Source of the DNA: Psychromonas algicola
GTDB lineage: Bacteria; Pseudomonadota; Gammaproteobacteria; Enterobacterales; Psychromonadaceae
Length of the DNA: 64,000 nucleotides
Reading direction: 5' to 3'
NCBI RefSeq assembly: GCF_004378355.1
Contig: NZ_SNUB01000008.1
Location: 62,001 to 126,000 of the forward strand
Position numbers and translations under genes: made by a program. The notes beneath the pieces are model-generated. The model made no database searches, had not been told where the DNA came from, and was given only the letters and a program-made list of their open reading frames with translations. Shown here piece after piece: positions 18,713 through 30,618 of the stretch. How positions within the stretch are numbered: the stretch's first letter is position 1; the number at the start of each line of letters is the position of its first letter.

Positions 18713-19052
18713 GTAGGTACTTTTTTTATAATGCGTTTTCATTATTATTTACTAATTGATTCACTATTAAAAAAATAGCCTTATTTCTGATGTATTGATG
18801 TAATTCAACGTTCAGAACAATCACCGTTTTAAGTGGTTAAGTGCTGGAAAATATTCAATTAGCTTACAGTATCATAGATTTTGATAAATATTTGTTAGTA
18901 AAGTGTTTTTTATTAAAACATGAATAGCATCTATATATATATTAATGTCAGTAATTTAAATAATATATGTCTTTTGGGGGAGGTGAATAATAGTTTTTTA
19001 ATCAATTTATACTAAACTATAACAGCAACTATTTCTATATTAGGAAAATAAT
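18713..19052. other. Gene-free gap
   Basis: A 340-base AT-rich gap. It carries an alternating TATATATAT tract near 18933 and a purine-rich GGGGGAGG at about 18975 that is not followed by a usable ORF. It presumably contains the promoter of the EAL protein; nothing else seen. Confidence 0.4.
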
Positions 19053-20624
19053 ATGTTTTCATTGCCTTTGATTTTGATGGGGATTCTTTTTTTAGTTTTA
19101 AGCTTGAAGCCTGCCTGTACTATCTGTAAGCAAAGTGGTGAGTTTGGTTGGAAAATTTTACTAGGGCTAATAAGTTTATTCTTATTGGGTTACATATCTT
19201 TTTTGTTCCATCTTATTACACATGATCATTCTGGAGATGTCTTTATTGAAGATATTCTCACCATTATTCTTTTTGGCGGAAGTCTTTTTGTTAAGTTGGT
19301 TATTCATTTCAGCCTTAAAAGTATTAATAAAATACAAAAAATTGCACTCAAAGAAGAACATAGCTCTCTGCATGATTCATTAACTGGGCTCGCTAATCGA
19401 AAATATTTTTTAAAAAGACTTAATGAAAAAGTGAAGCTATCTAAACCTTTTTCATTGTTTGTTATTGATATTAATCGTTTTAAGCAAATCAATGATATGT
19501 TGGGACATTACTTTGCTGATCAATTATTAATTAGAATCGGTAATAATATAAAAAAGCAAGTGAGTGAAGAGTGTTTTTTATCCAGAATAGGTGGGGATCA
19601 ATATACGCTGATTTGCTGTGCGGTGACTGATGAGGAGATCAGCCAGTTAATGACTGCTATTTATTCTTCATTTAAAATTCCGTTTAATGTTAATAATTAT
19701 AATCTTAAAGTCGATATCTCTTGCGGTGGAGCTTTGTTTCCAAAAAATGGGGAATCAGTTGGCGTATTATTACAGCAGGCTGATATTGCGTTAAGAGCTG
19801 CAAAACAAAAACAAAGTGGTTATGTTATCTATAACGATAAGCTGGATAATGACGCTAAATCTCGTTTAGAAATCTCTAGTAAATTACACAATGCATTAAG
19901 TAATAAAGAGTTTGAAGTTTATTACCAACCAATGAATAAAGTGCAATCTGATGATGGTCATCATCTTGAAGCGCTTATTCGATGGCCGCAAAAAGAAGGT
20001 GGTTTTATTCCGCCAGACCAATTTATCCCTATTGCGGAACAAAATAACTTGATCAGGCAAATTACGTTTTTTGTTTTAGACAGTATTTGTAATGATTTAT
20101 TGGCGCTTAAACAAGCGGGAATGAAAGCCTGTATTCATATCAATTTATCTGCACGAGATCTCCAAGACGATCTCGTTTCAGAACAACTTGCTAAATTAAT
20201 TGCAGCTGGTGTTCTTTTACCTCATGAACTTATTTTAGAGGTGACTGAAACTGCAATAATGAAAGATTTATCGAATGCTAAGAAAGTACTGCAAAAGTTA
20301 TCTGACCAAGGTTTTGTGGTCAGTTTAGATGACTTTGGTACAGGTTATTCATCATTATCAATGCTATTAGAGCTGCCTATTCATCAAATCAAAATTGACC
20401 GCTCTTTTGTTATGTCCATGCAACAGGAAGAGATTGGATATCAAATCGTTAAGTCGATTATTTTTATGGCCCATAACCTTAACTGTTCCGTTGTAGCCGA
20501 AGGGGTTGAAACTAAAGAAGTCATTGACGAATTAATCTCAATGCATTGTGATTATCTACAGGGGTACTATTACAGCAAACCGTTAGATTTCCCTTCTCTT
20601 ATTGAATATTGTAAGCAAGCTTGA
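19053..20624 (+). CDS. Membrane GGDEF-EAL protein, probable c-di-GMP phosphodiesterase
   Basis: A 523-residue protein with three N-terminal hydrophobic segments (residues ~1-95), then a GGDEF domain (HDSLTGLANRKYF; signature GGDQY near residue 186) and an EAL domain (~285-520). The EAL domain keeps the catalytic set: EALIRW, HINLS, EVTETA, SLDDFGTGYSS, IKIDRSF and AEGVE. In the GGDEF signature E-F is replaced by Q-Y, so cyclase activity is probably lost and the domain may only bind GTP. Net inference: c-di-GMP hydrolysis at the inner membrane. It has its own start signal (AGGA). No sensor domain is recognised beyond the membrane part. Confidence 0.9.
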   Translation: MFSLPLILMGILFLVLSLKPACTICKQSGEFGWKILLGLISLFLLGYISFLFHLITHDHSGDVFIEDILTIILFGGSLFVKLVIHFSLKSINKIQKIALKEEHSSLHDSLTGLANRKYFLKRLNEKVKLSKPFSLFVIDINRFKQINDMLGHYFADQLLIRIGNNIKKQVSEECFLSRIGGDQYTLICCAVTDEEISQLMTAIYSSFKIPFNVNNYNLKVDISCGGALFPKNGESVGVLLQQADIALRAAKQKQSGYVIYNDKLDNDAKSRLEISSKLHNALSNKEFEVYYQPMNKVQSDDGHHLEALIRWPQKEGGFIPPDQFIPIAEQNNLIRQITFFVLDSICNDLLALKQAGMKACIHINLSARDLQDDLVSEQLAKLIAAGVLLPHELILEVTETAIMKDLSNAKKVLQKLSDQGFVVSLDDFGTGYSSLSMLLELPIHQIKIDRSFVMSMQQEEIGYQIVKSIIFMAHNLNCSVVAEGVETKEVIDELISMHCDYLQGYYYSKPLDFPSLIEYCKQA

Positions 20625-20809
20625 TACTTATTAATTGGAATAAAAGTGTTAGTAAATTAACTTCGTATTTTTTGCTCAATTTATTCATTATTTTTCTGCT
20701 AACGACTTCTGCTTTTATTTTTATTAATTATTAAAAAGTACTAAGAACTAAGTGTTTTTTATCCTGTAAATTAATGCTTTAATCAGTATTATTTTACTAA
20801 GGAAACATA

Positions 20810-21400
20810 ATGAAAAGACTTATTTTGGTTGCATCGCCTCCTGCAAGTGGAAAAACCTATATTTCAAAAAAATTAGCGAAAGCACTTAAGCATGTTGTGT
20901 ATTTAGATAAAGATACGTTAATTGTGCTATCTCATCAGATTTTTAAAGTGATGAATGAAGAAGTAAATCGAAGCTCAGACTTCTTTGAAGAGCATATTCG
21001 TAACTATGAATACGATGCCGTTTTAGCGTTAGCGATGGAAGCATTAGAATATGACGATATTGTTTTAATTAATGCGCCTTTTACCCGTGAAATTAGAGAT
21101 ACAGATTTTATTGATAACTTAAAAAATCAGCTGATTGAAAAAGATGCCCGTCTAACAGTAGTGTGGGTGATGACCGATATTGAGGTTGTTAAACAGCGAA
21201 TGATTGATAGAAACTCCTCAAGAGATACGTGGAAGTTAGCGAATTGGGATGAATACATCCAAAGCGTTGATTTTTCTATTCCTTCAAGTGTTGACAATCC
21301 AGAAGTGATTGATGACTTATTACTGTTTAAAAATTCAAATGAAGATGAGTATCAAACGTCATTAAAAGAAGTGGTATCAATTTTAGAAAAAACGCATTAA
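20810..21400 (+). CDS. P-loop kinase of the AAA/zeta-toxin-like superfamily
   Basis: A 196-residue soluble protein with a Walker A motif right at the start (ASPPASGKTYISKKLA, residues 8-23), a DKDT segment typical of small-molecule or polynucleotide kinases, and a lid-like run of Arg residues (KQRMIDRNSSRDTWK) near residues 128-142. This is the general layout of gluconate, shikimate and zeta-type kinases. The substrate is unknown. No antitoxin-like partner sits beside it, so a toxin role is not supported. AAGGA supports the start. Confidence 0.65.
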   Translation: MKRLILVASPPASGKTYISKKLAKALKHVVYLDKDTLIVLSHQIFKVMNEEVNRSSDFFEEHIRNYEYDAVLALAMEALEYDDIVLINAPFTREIRDTDFIDNLKNQLIEKDARLTVVWVMTDIEVVKQRMIDRNSSRDTWKLANWDEYIQSVDFSIPSSVDNPEVIDDLLLFKNSNEDEYQTSLKEVVSILEKTH

Positions 21401-21721
21401 TTAGACAATATCAACACGCTTATATGCTGAGTAGTCCATCATTGACTTGATCAAAACAGATGCGAATTTATTTTTTATTTTATGGCACAGTATCTGCATT
21501 GCTTGTAATTAATGTTAATGATGCACTGATTTTTTAATGCATTTTTATTTTTTTGTTTCGCAATTAAACATAGAATGTCATTAAAATGACAGCTTATTAC
21601 AATAATCTCGATATAACATTGAAAGCCGAAAGTTAGATTGGCATGTGAGTTAAAGCATATCGCTAAATTATTTTATTTAATTGTATAGTTAAATCATCAT
21701 TTGATTTTTAAGGTGCCAATA
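21401..21721. other. Gene-free gap
   Basis: A 321-base AT-rich gap. I see no ORF, strong terminator hairpin or recognisable operator; it presumably holds the lipoprotein promoter. Confidence 0.4.
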
Positions 21722-23446
21722 ATGAAAAAGTCCATATTAGCTTCTTTGCTTGTTCCCATCTTACTTGCAGGTTGTAGTGATTCTACGAGTAGTTCTTCAA
21801 GTTCTTCTAATGGAAGTAGCTCTAGTGCTACTTATACGTGGCAAATTGTGCATTTAGAATCTGTAGATGAAGATGATTTAGGAGCTAGCTGTGTTATTTA
21901 TGCTGATTCTGAAATTGAAACTGATGATAGTACCGTAGATGATCCTGAATATCAGGTTATAACAGCTTACCAAGCTGATGATGATTACAATATTCTTTAT
22001 CATTATCAAGATGGGACCATTGCTGAAACGATCGAAGCAAGCGATATTAATAATGGCTCTGTGACTATTACTCTTTCTGATGTGCCCGATAACGGCTATG
22101 TGACATTAGAAGAGCTAGATGGTAGTTCTCGTATTGATTATCTTGGTAGCTTTATGTTTAGTGTTCAAAAATCGTTATTGGATGATATGGTATTGAATAT
22201 TACTGCCGAGAGAAGTGCAAGCAGTAGTTGCGTGACAGGCTCAGATCACCGAGAAGGTGATGCCATTACTAAATTTGTTAGTGTTGAGCAAAAAGTTAAT
22301 TCGGTTTATTACCAAACAAGTTTTGATGTGGACTCACTTGCAGGAAGTGAGTTTTCTTCACATATTCCAGTCGCTTATATTGAAGGTGAAAGTCGTGATG
22401 TTTTAGTGACTGTTTTTGACGATTACACAGCTGTTAGTGACAGCTCTGAAACGACTGAAACGACTACAGAAACGATTGCTGAAGACAGGGAAGACTTGAT
22501 ATATTGGGCATTTGTAGATTCAAGTTCGGTTTATGATGCCATATTTGATGAAGATGGTGATTTTGATCTTGATGATGACAAGAAGCAATATGAAAATGAT
22601 GGCATTGAGAGTACAGAGCTTAATGCTAGTTTAACTGGTGTAAGTTGGACTACATCAGATACCGTTTCTTTAGATGATGATAGTGGAGTGATTGTGAACC
22701 ACAATGATACAACCTATTTATGGCAACCTATCTATGATGAAAATACTGAATTAAGTATCGCTTATGATACAGATGAAGTCGACACATGGAATAGTTACTT
22801 CTCTGGAACGGTTACATTATCAGATGGAGACTGGACATTTACTAGCTTTAATGATTTAACTGATGATAATGTAATTGATGATGATAATTTGGAATTGTTT
22901 GATTTTACAACACCCATTATTGCTTCATTAGATGGAACAACGGTTATTGATAATACAAGTAGTATAGGTGCATGTACTGAATTGAGTTCAGAGGATGATG
23001 GACTTGCAGAGCCTAGTTACTGTATTGATTTAAGTAGTAATTTTGATCCCGATGAATTTACTTATCAACGTCTTCATATTCGTTTAGAAGATACAAGCGG
23101 AGAGAACTTTACTAATCAAACTATTATTTCAGAGGCGAATACAGAGCCTGTAGTATTAAGTAGTAGTGAAGTGGATCTTGGAACATCTCCTACATTAACG
23201 CGTATTGAATTAAACTTAATGAACACCGATGATGAAGATTTAGATGCAGTTGAGTACCTAATGACACAAAATATTGATTTAGAAAGTGTAGCTGAATTTG
23301 GAACTAACGGTAGTGATGATTCCGCAGAAACTGATTTTTATAATGATTTAAATGGTTATGTAGCCACTGATGCTGAAATTGAAACCTTATACCAAGCAGT
23401 GTTAAAAACCAATACCACTATTGTGCAAAGTAGCTACGAACCATAA
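21722..23446 (+). CDS. Large acidic lipoprotein of unknown function
   Basis: About 574 residues. It starts MKKSILASLLVPILLAGCSD, a lipoprotein signal with lipobox LAGC. A linker of almost pure Ser follows (DSTSSSSSSSNGSSSS), then a long, strongly acidic, Thr/Ser/Asp-rich, beta-type region. There are few Cys apart from isolated pairs, no catalytic motif and no repeat I could align. I prefer the ATG at 21722 since AAGG precedes it; the ORF could extend 7 codons upstream. It is probably outer-membrane anchored and exposed. High Asp/Glu content suits cation binding or a marine/cold-adapted protein. Confidence 0.75.
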   Translation: MKKSILASLLVPILLAGCSDSTSSSSSSSNGSSSSATYTWQIVHLESVDEDDLGASCVIYADSEIETDDSTVDDPEYQVITAYQADDDYNILYHYQDGTIAETIEASDINNGSVTITLSDVPDNGYVTLEELDGSSRIDYLGSFMFSVQKSLLDDMVLNITAERSASSSCVTGSDHREGDAITKFVSVEQKVNSVYYQTSFDVDSLAGSEFSSHIPVAYIEGESRDVLVTVFDDYTAVSDSSETTETTTETIAEDREDLIYWAFVDSSSVYDAIFDEDGDFDLDDDKKQYENDGIESTELNASLTGVSWTTSDTVSLDDDSGVIVNHNDTTYLWQPIYDENTELSIAYDTDEVDTWNSYFSGTVTLSDGDWTFTSFNDLTDDNVIDDDNLELFDFTTPIIASLDGTTVIDNTSSIGACTELSSEDDGLAEPSYCIDLSSNFDPDEFTYQRLHIRLEDTSGENFTNQTIISEANTEPVVLSSSEVDLGTSPTLTRIELNLMNTDDEDLDAVEYLMTQNIDLESVAEFGTNGSDDSAETDFYNDLNGYVATDAEIETLYQAVLKTNTTIVQSSYEP

Positions 23447-23470
23447 ATTAATTGTTCATTATTGTTTTTT

Positions 23471-23496
23471 AAGCCTCAAATTAGTGGGGCTTTTTT
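23471..23496 (+). terminator. Terminator of the lipoprotein gene
   Basis: Stem AAGCCTCA / TGGGGCTT (one G-U) followed by TTTT, 24 bases after the stop. Confidence 0.8.
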
Positions 23497-23501
23497 ATGA
23501 G

Positions 23502-23780
23502 TCAAATAATCCTGTTATTTTTGACTAATGCTCGTCGAATGTTTTTACACATTTTTCCAAATCGATAAAGTTCGTCGAAGGTAGGGGGATTACCGCCATT
23601 AATCTCATGTTGCCAATAACTTAACTCAGTATCGACTAATTCCATTAATTTTTTAGGGCAGCCTGTACAACTATTATCTGGACCGCATTTAAAGGTGTCT
23701 TCTTGGTATATTGGAAATTCTGCTTTGACGGCATCGATGATGTTTTGCATCGCAGTGATTCTATCGGGCTTTTTATTCAT
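23502..23780 (-). CDS. Small cysteine-motif protein, 92 aa
   Basis: A 92-residue soluble protein with a compact cysteine cluster CGPDNSCTGCPKK (C-x5-C-x2-C, residues ~32-44) and one more Cys near residue 78 (GKMCKNIRRA). Four cysteines could hold a zinc ion or an Fe-S cluster. The rest is predicted helical. The start is uncertain: ATG at 23780 has only a weak GGATAT upstream, and Met11 is an alternative. I do not recognise the family. Confidence 0.6.
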   Translation of the reverse strand: MNKKPDRITAMQNIIDAVKAEFPIYQEDTFKCGPDNSCTGCPKKLMELVDTELSYWQHEINGGNPPTFDELYRFGKMCKNIRRALVKNNRII

Positions 23781-23959
23781 CTACTTATTATATCCAATAG
23801 CTTTTTATTAATGAATAAACAGGATATTACGCTTTAAAAAATACAATTTATAACAGATAGATCAATAGAATTTTAGTTTAAGAGGAAGAATATGGAAGGT
23901 TGTTGATAGAAAAACGATGACAAGCTAAATTTAACTAAATCTAGCTCTTACAATGAATG

Positions 23960-24271
23960 TTAATCACTAAAACCTTGATGGATAAATTGATGTCTTAACT
24001 GTACAAAATTATTTTCATCACAAGCTAGAAATTTCATTGCATAGTCGTAACTTTCTATTTTAAACTTATCAAGTTTGGCTAGTTCAAATTCGTTCATAAT
24101 GATGTGCATGGCTTCTTGGACTAATTCAGCTTCATCTTCACCAATGAGTGTTTCAGGTGGATCGAAATGCGTTACCATCCAATCTTGTAATTGTTCATTA
24201 TTAACTTTTTTTTGCTGCCATTGGGTAAGTATTTCAATAAGTTGTTGTTTAGTGACAATAGGCTGAGTCAT
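23960..24271 (-). CDS. Hypothetical protein, 103 aa
   Basis: A 103-residue, all-helical, acidic protein (QQLIEILTQWQQKKVNNEQL, ELVQEAMHIIMNEFELAKL) without signal peptide or known motif. A GAGAG stretch 2-7 bases upstream supports the ATG. It is single, between the cysteine-motif gene and the LpxR gene. Its size and Trp/acidic helices resemble small immunity or adaptor proteins, but I cannot name a family. Confidence 0.55.
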   Translation of the reverse strand: MTQPIVTKQQLIEILTQWQQKKVNNEQLQDWMVTHFDPPETLIGEDEAELVQEAMHIIMNEFELAKLDKFKIESYDYAMKFLACDENNFVQLRHQFIHQGFSD

Positions 24272-24467
24272 AGATCTCTCATTTGGTTATATTAATAAGC
24301 AAATCATAGCTTAGAGAGAGTTTGGTTGCCATCTTCTTCTGTATTGATTGTTTTATGGCATTATAGGATATGCATTTTTATTTCTGTGAGGCAGATTAAG
24401 AATGGTTTATAAACAGCTCTTCTCTTTTTCTGTTTAGTTTTCTATCTATTTATAATTAAGGATGTCG

Positions 24468-25454
24468 ATGCACCGGATTAAATTAATTATTTTGTGTCTT
24501 TTTTGTTTGCCTGTTTTTGCTTCGGAGCAAGATGTAGATTATTTGAGTCTTAGCTTTGAAAACGATGTGTTTTTTCGTGAGGATGATGGTTATAGCAATG
24601 GATTTACGTTTAACTGGGGCTATTACGATGTCTCTCATTTAAATGAAAGCAGTTTACCTACTTGGCTGTCATTTTTGGCTAAGCAATCTTATATTAACCA
24701 TTTTGATGATCGTCAATACCAAGTAAATTATACCTTTGGTCAATTCATTCAAACTGCAACAGATATAAAAATTTCAGAGTTAACTGAAAAGGATGCCCCT
24801 TATGTTGGCTTGATAGCATGGAAAGCGAATATCATGGCATATAACGATAATATCTCCGATGAGTTAAGCCTTACTTTAGGAGCGGTTGGTCCTGCAACTG
24901 GCGGAGAAACTATTCAAAAGAATTTACATGACGTGATCCGCGCAAATAGACCTTTAGGTTGGGATAATCAGATTAATAATGAAGTTGTATTTAGAATTGA
25001 AGGCGAGCGTTTATGGCGTCATTCTATCGCTTCATTTAAACAGACTGAAATGGATCTTGTAACAGGTATTAATGCAGGTTTTGGTAATTTACTCTCTGAT
25101 GTCAATGTCGGTATTGGACTCCGTTGGGGTAAAGCGCTTTCAGCTAATTTTTCATCAAGTTCCCCCTTTATGATACAAAAACTAAATGGATTGAAACCGA
25201 ATCCAAATGGTTGGTATGTGTTTGCTAACTTATCAACTAGCTTGGTACTTAATGATATTTTTATTGATGGTAATACTTTTGAAGATAGTCATAGTGTGGA
25301 TTTAATTCACTGGCAGGCGGGCTTAGCTGCCGGTATACAATTGAATTTATATGATTGGAATATTATTTATACTATGATTCATTCAACGGATCAGTATGAA
25401 ACGCAAAGCGATGAGACTCGTTGGGGTGATATTACTGTTACTTATCATTTTTAA
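24468..25454 (+). CDS. LpxR-family outer-membrane lipid A deacylase
   Basis: About 328 residues with an N-terminal signal peptide (IKLIILCLFCLPVFA) and a C-terminal aromatic beta-strand (ITVTYHF) typical of outer-membrane barrels. The family motifs are present: LSFENDVFF (Asn/Asp active-site pair), GYSNGFTFNWG (conserved Ser), and the LHDVIRANRPLGWDNQINNE block with the catalytic His and Glu region. LpxR removes the 3'-acyloxyacyl chain of lipid A with Ca2+. I prefer the ATG at 24468, 5 bases after AAGGA; the ATG at 24462 overlaps that Shine-Dalgarno. Convergent with nadD, whose stop abuts its own. Confidence 0.82.
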   Translation: MHRIKLIILCLFCLPVFASEQDVDYLSLSFENDVFFREDDGYSNGFTFNWGYYDVSHLNESSLPTWLSFLAKQSYINHFDDRQYQVNYTFGQFIQTATDIKISELTEKDAPYVGLIAWKANIMAYNDNISDELSLTLGAVGPATGGETIQKNLHDVIRANRPLGWDNQINNEVVFRIEGERLWRHSIASFKQTEMDLVTGINAGFGNLLSDVNVGIGLRWGKALSANFSSSSPFMIQKLNGLKPNPNGWYVFANLSTSLVLNDIFIDGNTFEDSHSVDLIHWQAGLAAGIQLNLYDWNIIYTMIHSTDQYETQSDETRWGDITVTYHF

Positions 25455-26099
25455 TTAATAACAGTTTTCACTTTTAATATACGAACAAACGGATTGTGGT
25501 GTTAAAAAATCAATGCTTTGATTCGATGCAATAAGTTGTCGAATCTGAGATGACGATATATCTAGTTGCGTGGTTTTCTGGAAATAGATGGCACCAAATA
25601 GTTTTTGGTGAAGTTGCGTAGGATCTTGAACTTGATGTTTATCTAAAAGGGCGTTGATAGTCTCATTAAAATTAGGTGACCAACCAGGGCGGTGACTTAC
25701 GACTATATGGCAATACTTTAAAATATCTTGATATTGGTACCAAGTATCAAACTGAATAAGCGAATCCATCCCCATAATAAAACAGATCGGTGTATCAGCG
25801 TATTGCTCTCTGAGTAGCTTGAGAGTATCTATTGTGTAGCTTGGGCTTTCTCTTAATAATTCCTGTGTGTTAATTTTTAAACTAGACGTTGGTTGAATAG
25901 CAAGTTCTACCATTTTAATACGTTGTTCTGTGGTTGCTAAGCTTTTACTTTTATGTGGTGCAATATAATTGGGCATTAAATAAAGCGTTTGTAAATTAAG
26001 GGCTTGTTGTATTTCCAATGCAGGACGTAAATGGCCAAAATGAATAGGATCAAAAGTCCCGCCTAAAAATCCTATCGCTTTGTTATAAGAGTGAATCAT
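25455..26099 (-). CDS. nadD: Nicotinate-nucleotide adenylyltransferase
   Basis: A 214-residue enzyme that joins nicotinate mononucleotide and ATP to make deamido-NAD. Motifs: GFLGGTFDPIHFGHLRPA (phosphate-binding and HxGH), MPNYIAPHKS, and ISSSQIRQLI (ISST/S-x-R) near the end. I take the ATG at 26099 (MIHSYNKAIGFLGG), 6 bases after AAGGA. The longer reading frame to 26150 would overlap holA by 43 bases and has no signal. Eight bases after holA, in the leuS-lptE-holA-nadD order familiar from E. coli. Confidence 0.95.
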   Translation of the reverse strand: MIHSYNKAIGFLGGTFDPIHFGHLRPALEIQQALNLQTLYLMPNYIAPHKSKSLATTEQRIKMVELAIQPTSSLKINTQELLRESPSYTIDTLKLLREQYADTPICFIMGMDSLIQFDTWYQYQDILKYCHIVVSHRPGWSPNFNETINALLDKHQVQDPTQLHQKLFGAIYFQKTTQLDISSSQIRQLIASNQSIDFLTPQSVCSYIKSENCY

Positions 26100-26107
26100 A
26101 GATTTCC

Positions 26108-27106
26108 TTATTTTAAAAACTGATAGCAAATGGTATCTAGTTGTAGCCAAGTATCTGTTTTATTCTCTACTTTTATAGAAACTTCTAGTTGTGCACATTC
26201 AATTAACATTTTTTCTAATTGTGATGTTTTCAAACGATTTAAGGCTGAAGTTAATAACGCTTGTTTTGCTGGCCACAATTTTGGTTTTTGTTGTGCTAAC
26301 AACATAGACAGTGGCTGTTGTTTAAGTTGATAAGAAAGTGCTAATAGTTTTTGTATTTCACTGGCAAGTGTTGCACTTAATAATAATAGCTCTGTGCCTT
26401 CTGCGTGCAATTGCTTGATAATACGAGTTGTACGCGCTTTATCACCGGCCATTAAGCTATCAATCCATTGAAATAAACTGAAGTGATTATGTGTGGTAAT
26501 GCTTTGCTCTACTTGAATTAATTGTAAGTGTTGCTTTGGAAACAAAATAGATAACTTTTCTATTTCTTGTTTTGCCGCTAAGAGGTTGCCTTCAAAATGC
26601 AGTACTAAAAAATCAATTACATCAGCGCTTGCAGTTAAGCCAACAAACTTAAGGCGTTGAAATAACCATTGTGGAAAACGTTGTGGTAAAAGGGCATTTG
26701 TTGAAACAAATAAACCTTGCTGTTCTAATTGACTAAACCAAACGCTCTTTAATTGTTGGTTATTAAGTTTTGGGCCTTTTAAAATTAAGAGAATATCTGG
26801 ATTTAAAAGGGGAGTTATTTCACGAATAAAATCGGTATTTTCTTTGGTTGTTTTACTTAAAGTTAGCTCAATGATTTGTTTTTCTGAAAAGAGTGAAAGC
26901 GTATTAAATTGGCTAAATATTTGGTCTTTATCAAAGCTTCCATCTAAACTATAACTAAAACGCTCTAAAAAACCATGTTGCTTTGCTTGCTGTTGAACTT
27001 GTTCAAAAGCTTCAATAGTTAATAGAGCTTCATCACCAAAGATTAAACAGCAGCTTGGTAGTTTTTTTTGAATATGTTGCAGTAATTGTTCAGGATAAAT
27101 ACGCAT
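26108..27106 (-). CDS. holA: DNA polymerase III subunit delta
   Basis: The 332-residue clamp-loader subunit that opens the beta clamp. Typical features are the N-terminal MRIYPEQLLQHIQKKLPSCCLIFGDEALL, the DILLILKGPKLN strand, and a C-terminal helical collar (AQLEVSIKVENKTDTWLQLDTICYQFL). Length is close to E. coli HolA (343). Six bases after lptE, same strand, so translationally linked. Confidence 0.93.
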   Translation of the reverse strand: MRIYPEQLLQHIQKKLPSCCLIFGDEALLTIEAFEQVQQQAKQHGFLERFSYSLDGSFDKDQIFSQFNTLSLFSEKQIIELTLSKTTKENTDFIREITPLLNPDILLILKGPKLNNQQLKSVWFSQLEQQGLFVSTNALLPQRFPQWLFQRLKFVGLTASADVIDFLVLHFEGNLLAAKQEIEKLSILFPKQHLQLIQVEQSITTHNHFSLFQWIDSLMAGDKARTTRIIKQLHAEGTELLLLSATLASEIQKLLALSYQLKQQPLSMLLAQQKPKLWPAKQALLTSALNRLKTSQLEKMLIECAQLEVSIKVENKTDTWLQLDTICYQFLK

Positions 27107-27112
27107 TAAAGC

Positions 27113-27640
27113 TTACTCTTTCGCTTCATTTTGTATGCTTAACATAGTAGAGATAACGTGATCAGCTGCTATGGTTCTTAATTCTCTGGTGATTAACTCT
27201 GTTTCACGTGATTTTGCCAATGCTTCAGATGAATCATTTAAAAAATCTCGATAAATATTTACTGTAAAATCTTTTGCAGTGAAATTAGGCATTTTTAATG
27301 AATATTTCATTGTAAAACCAATTTCAGTTTCAGCACTTAATGCTGTGGCATATAAAGAGATAGTACGTGAAGAGCGTTGTTCTGGTTTTAGTGTGAGTAC
27401 TGTTGCATTCTCGTTGGGTTGCTCAAGAATTTTAATGCCGGCCCCTCGTAAACGAAGCTTAACTAAACGCGTTAATTCACCATTAGGTTGACTGGTTTTA
27501 ATATATATTTCAGGAAATTTTTCTACTAAACCATCGTTATGTTTTAAGTGAAATCCACATCCGCTTAATAATACTGAAAATACTAAAGTCGCTGTAAGCA
27601 GAATGTTACGATAAAAAACTCGAGAATAAGATGAATGCAT
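27113..27640 (-). CDS. lptE: LPS-assembly lipoprotein LptE
   Basis: A 175-residue outer-membrane lipoprotein. The signal is SVLLSGCGFHLKH, with lipidated Cys in LSGC. LptE plugs the LptD barrel and delivers LPS to the cell surface. The mature region (CGFHLKHNDGLVEKFPEIYIKT, RTISLYATALSAETEIGFTMKY) fits the family. It lies between leuS and holA, the conserved order. An upstream hairpin separates it from leuS, so it may also have its own promoter. Confidence 0.92.
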   Translation of the reverse strand: MHSSYSRVFYRNILLTATLVFSVLLSGCGFHLKHNDGLVEKFPEIYIKTSQPNGELTRLVKLRLRGAGIKILEQPNENATVLTLKPEQRSSRTISLYATALSAETEIGFTMKYSLKMPNFTAKDFTVNIYRDFLNDSSEALAKSRETELITRELRTIAADHVISTMLSIQNEAKE

Positions 27641-27702
27641 AAAAAGCCTGTTTGAGTTGGATCGGGTTATAAGAAGTATTATGACAAGCTCTCATTAAAA
27701 AT

Positions 27703-27740
27703 AAACCTCTTATCTGCAAAGATAAGAGGTTTTAGTTAAT
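27703..27740 (-). terminator. Terminator or attenuator after leuS
   Basis: A perfect 13-bp stem AAACCTCTTATCT / AGATAAGAGGTTT with a 4-base loop lies between leuS and lptE. On the minus strand it is followed by ATTTTTAATG. Partial read-through would supply lptE-holA-nadD. Confidence 0.75.
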
Positions 27741-27791
27741 AATGATTTATTATTAATAGAGCGTTACTTCGTGCTTAAATTAATTAATAAC

Positions 27792-30455
<2,664 letters not shown>

Positions 30456-30618
30456 TTATGATCAATGAAGCTAAAAAATTTAAACTTTTTCGGTTATTTA
30501 TAGCCCAACAGTCAATGTTGATACATTTTTTGTTATGAATTAGTGTTTTTTGTCCTTAAATATCAAATGTATTAGCAAACAGAATTAACGTTATTTAAGT
30601 TTAATTACCGGAGGTTAC

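Noticed and set aside
20810-21400. Zeta-toxin of a toxin-antitoxin pair
   Set aside because: The kinase fold fits, but no epsilon-like antitoxin gene is adjacent and the flanking gaps are empty.
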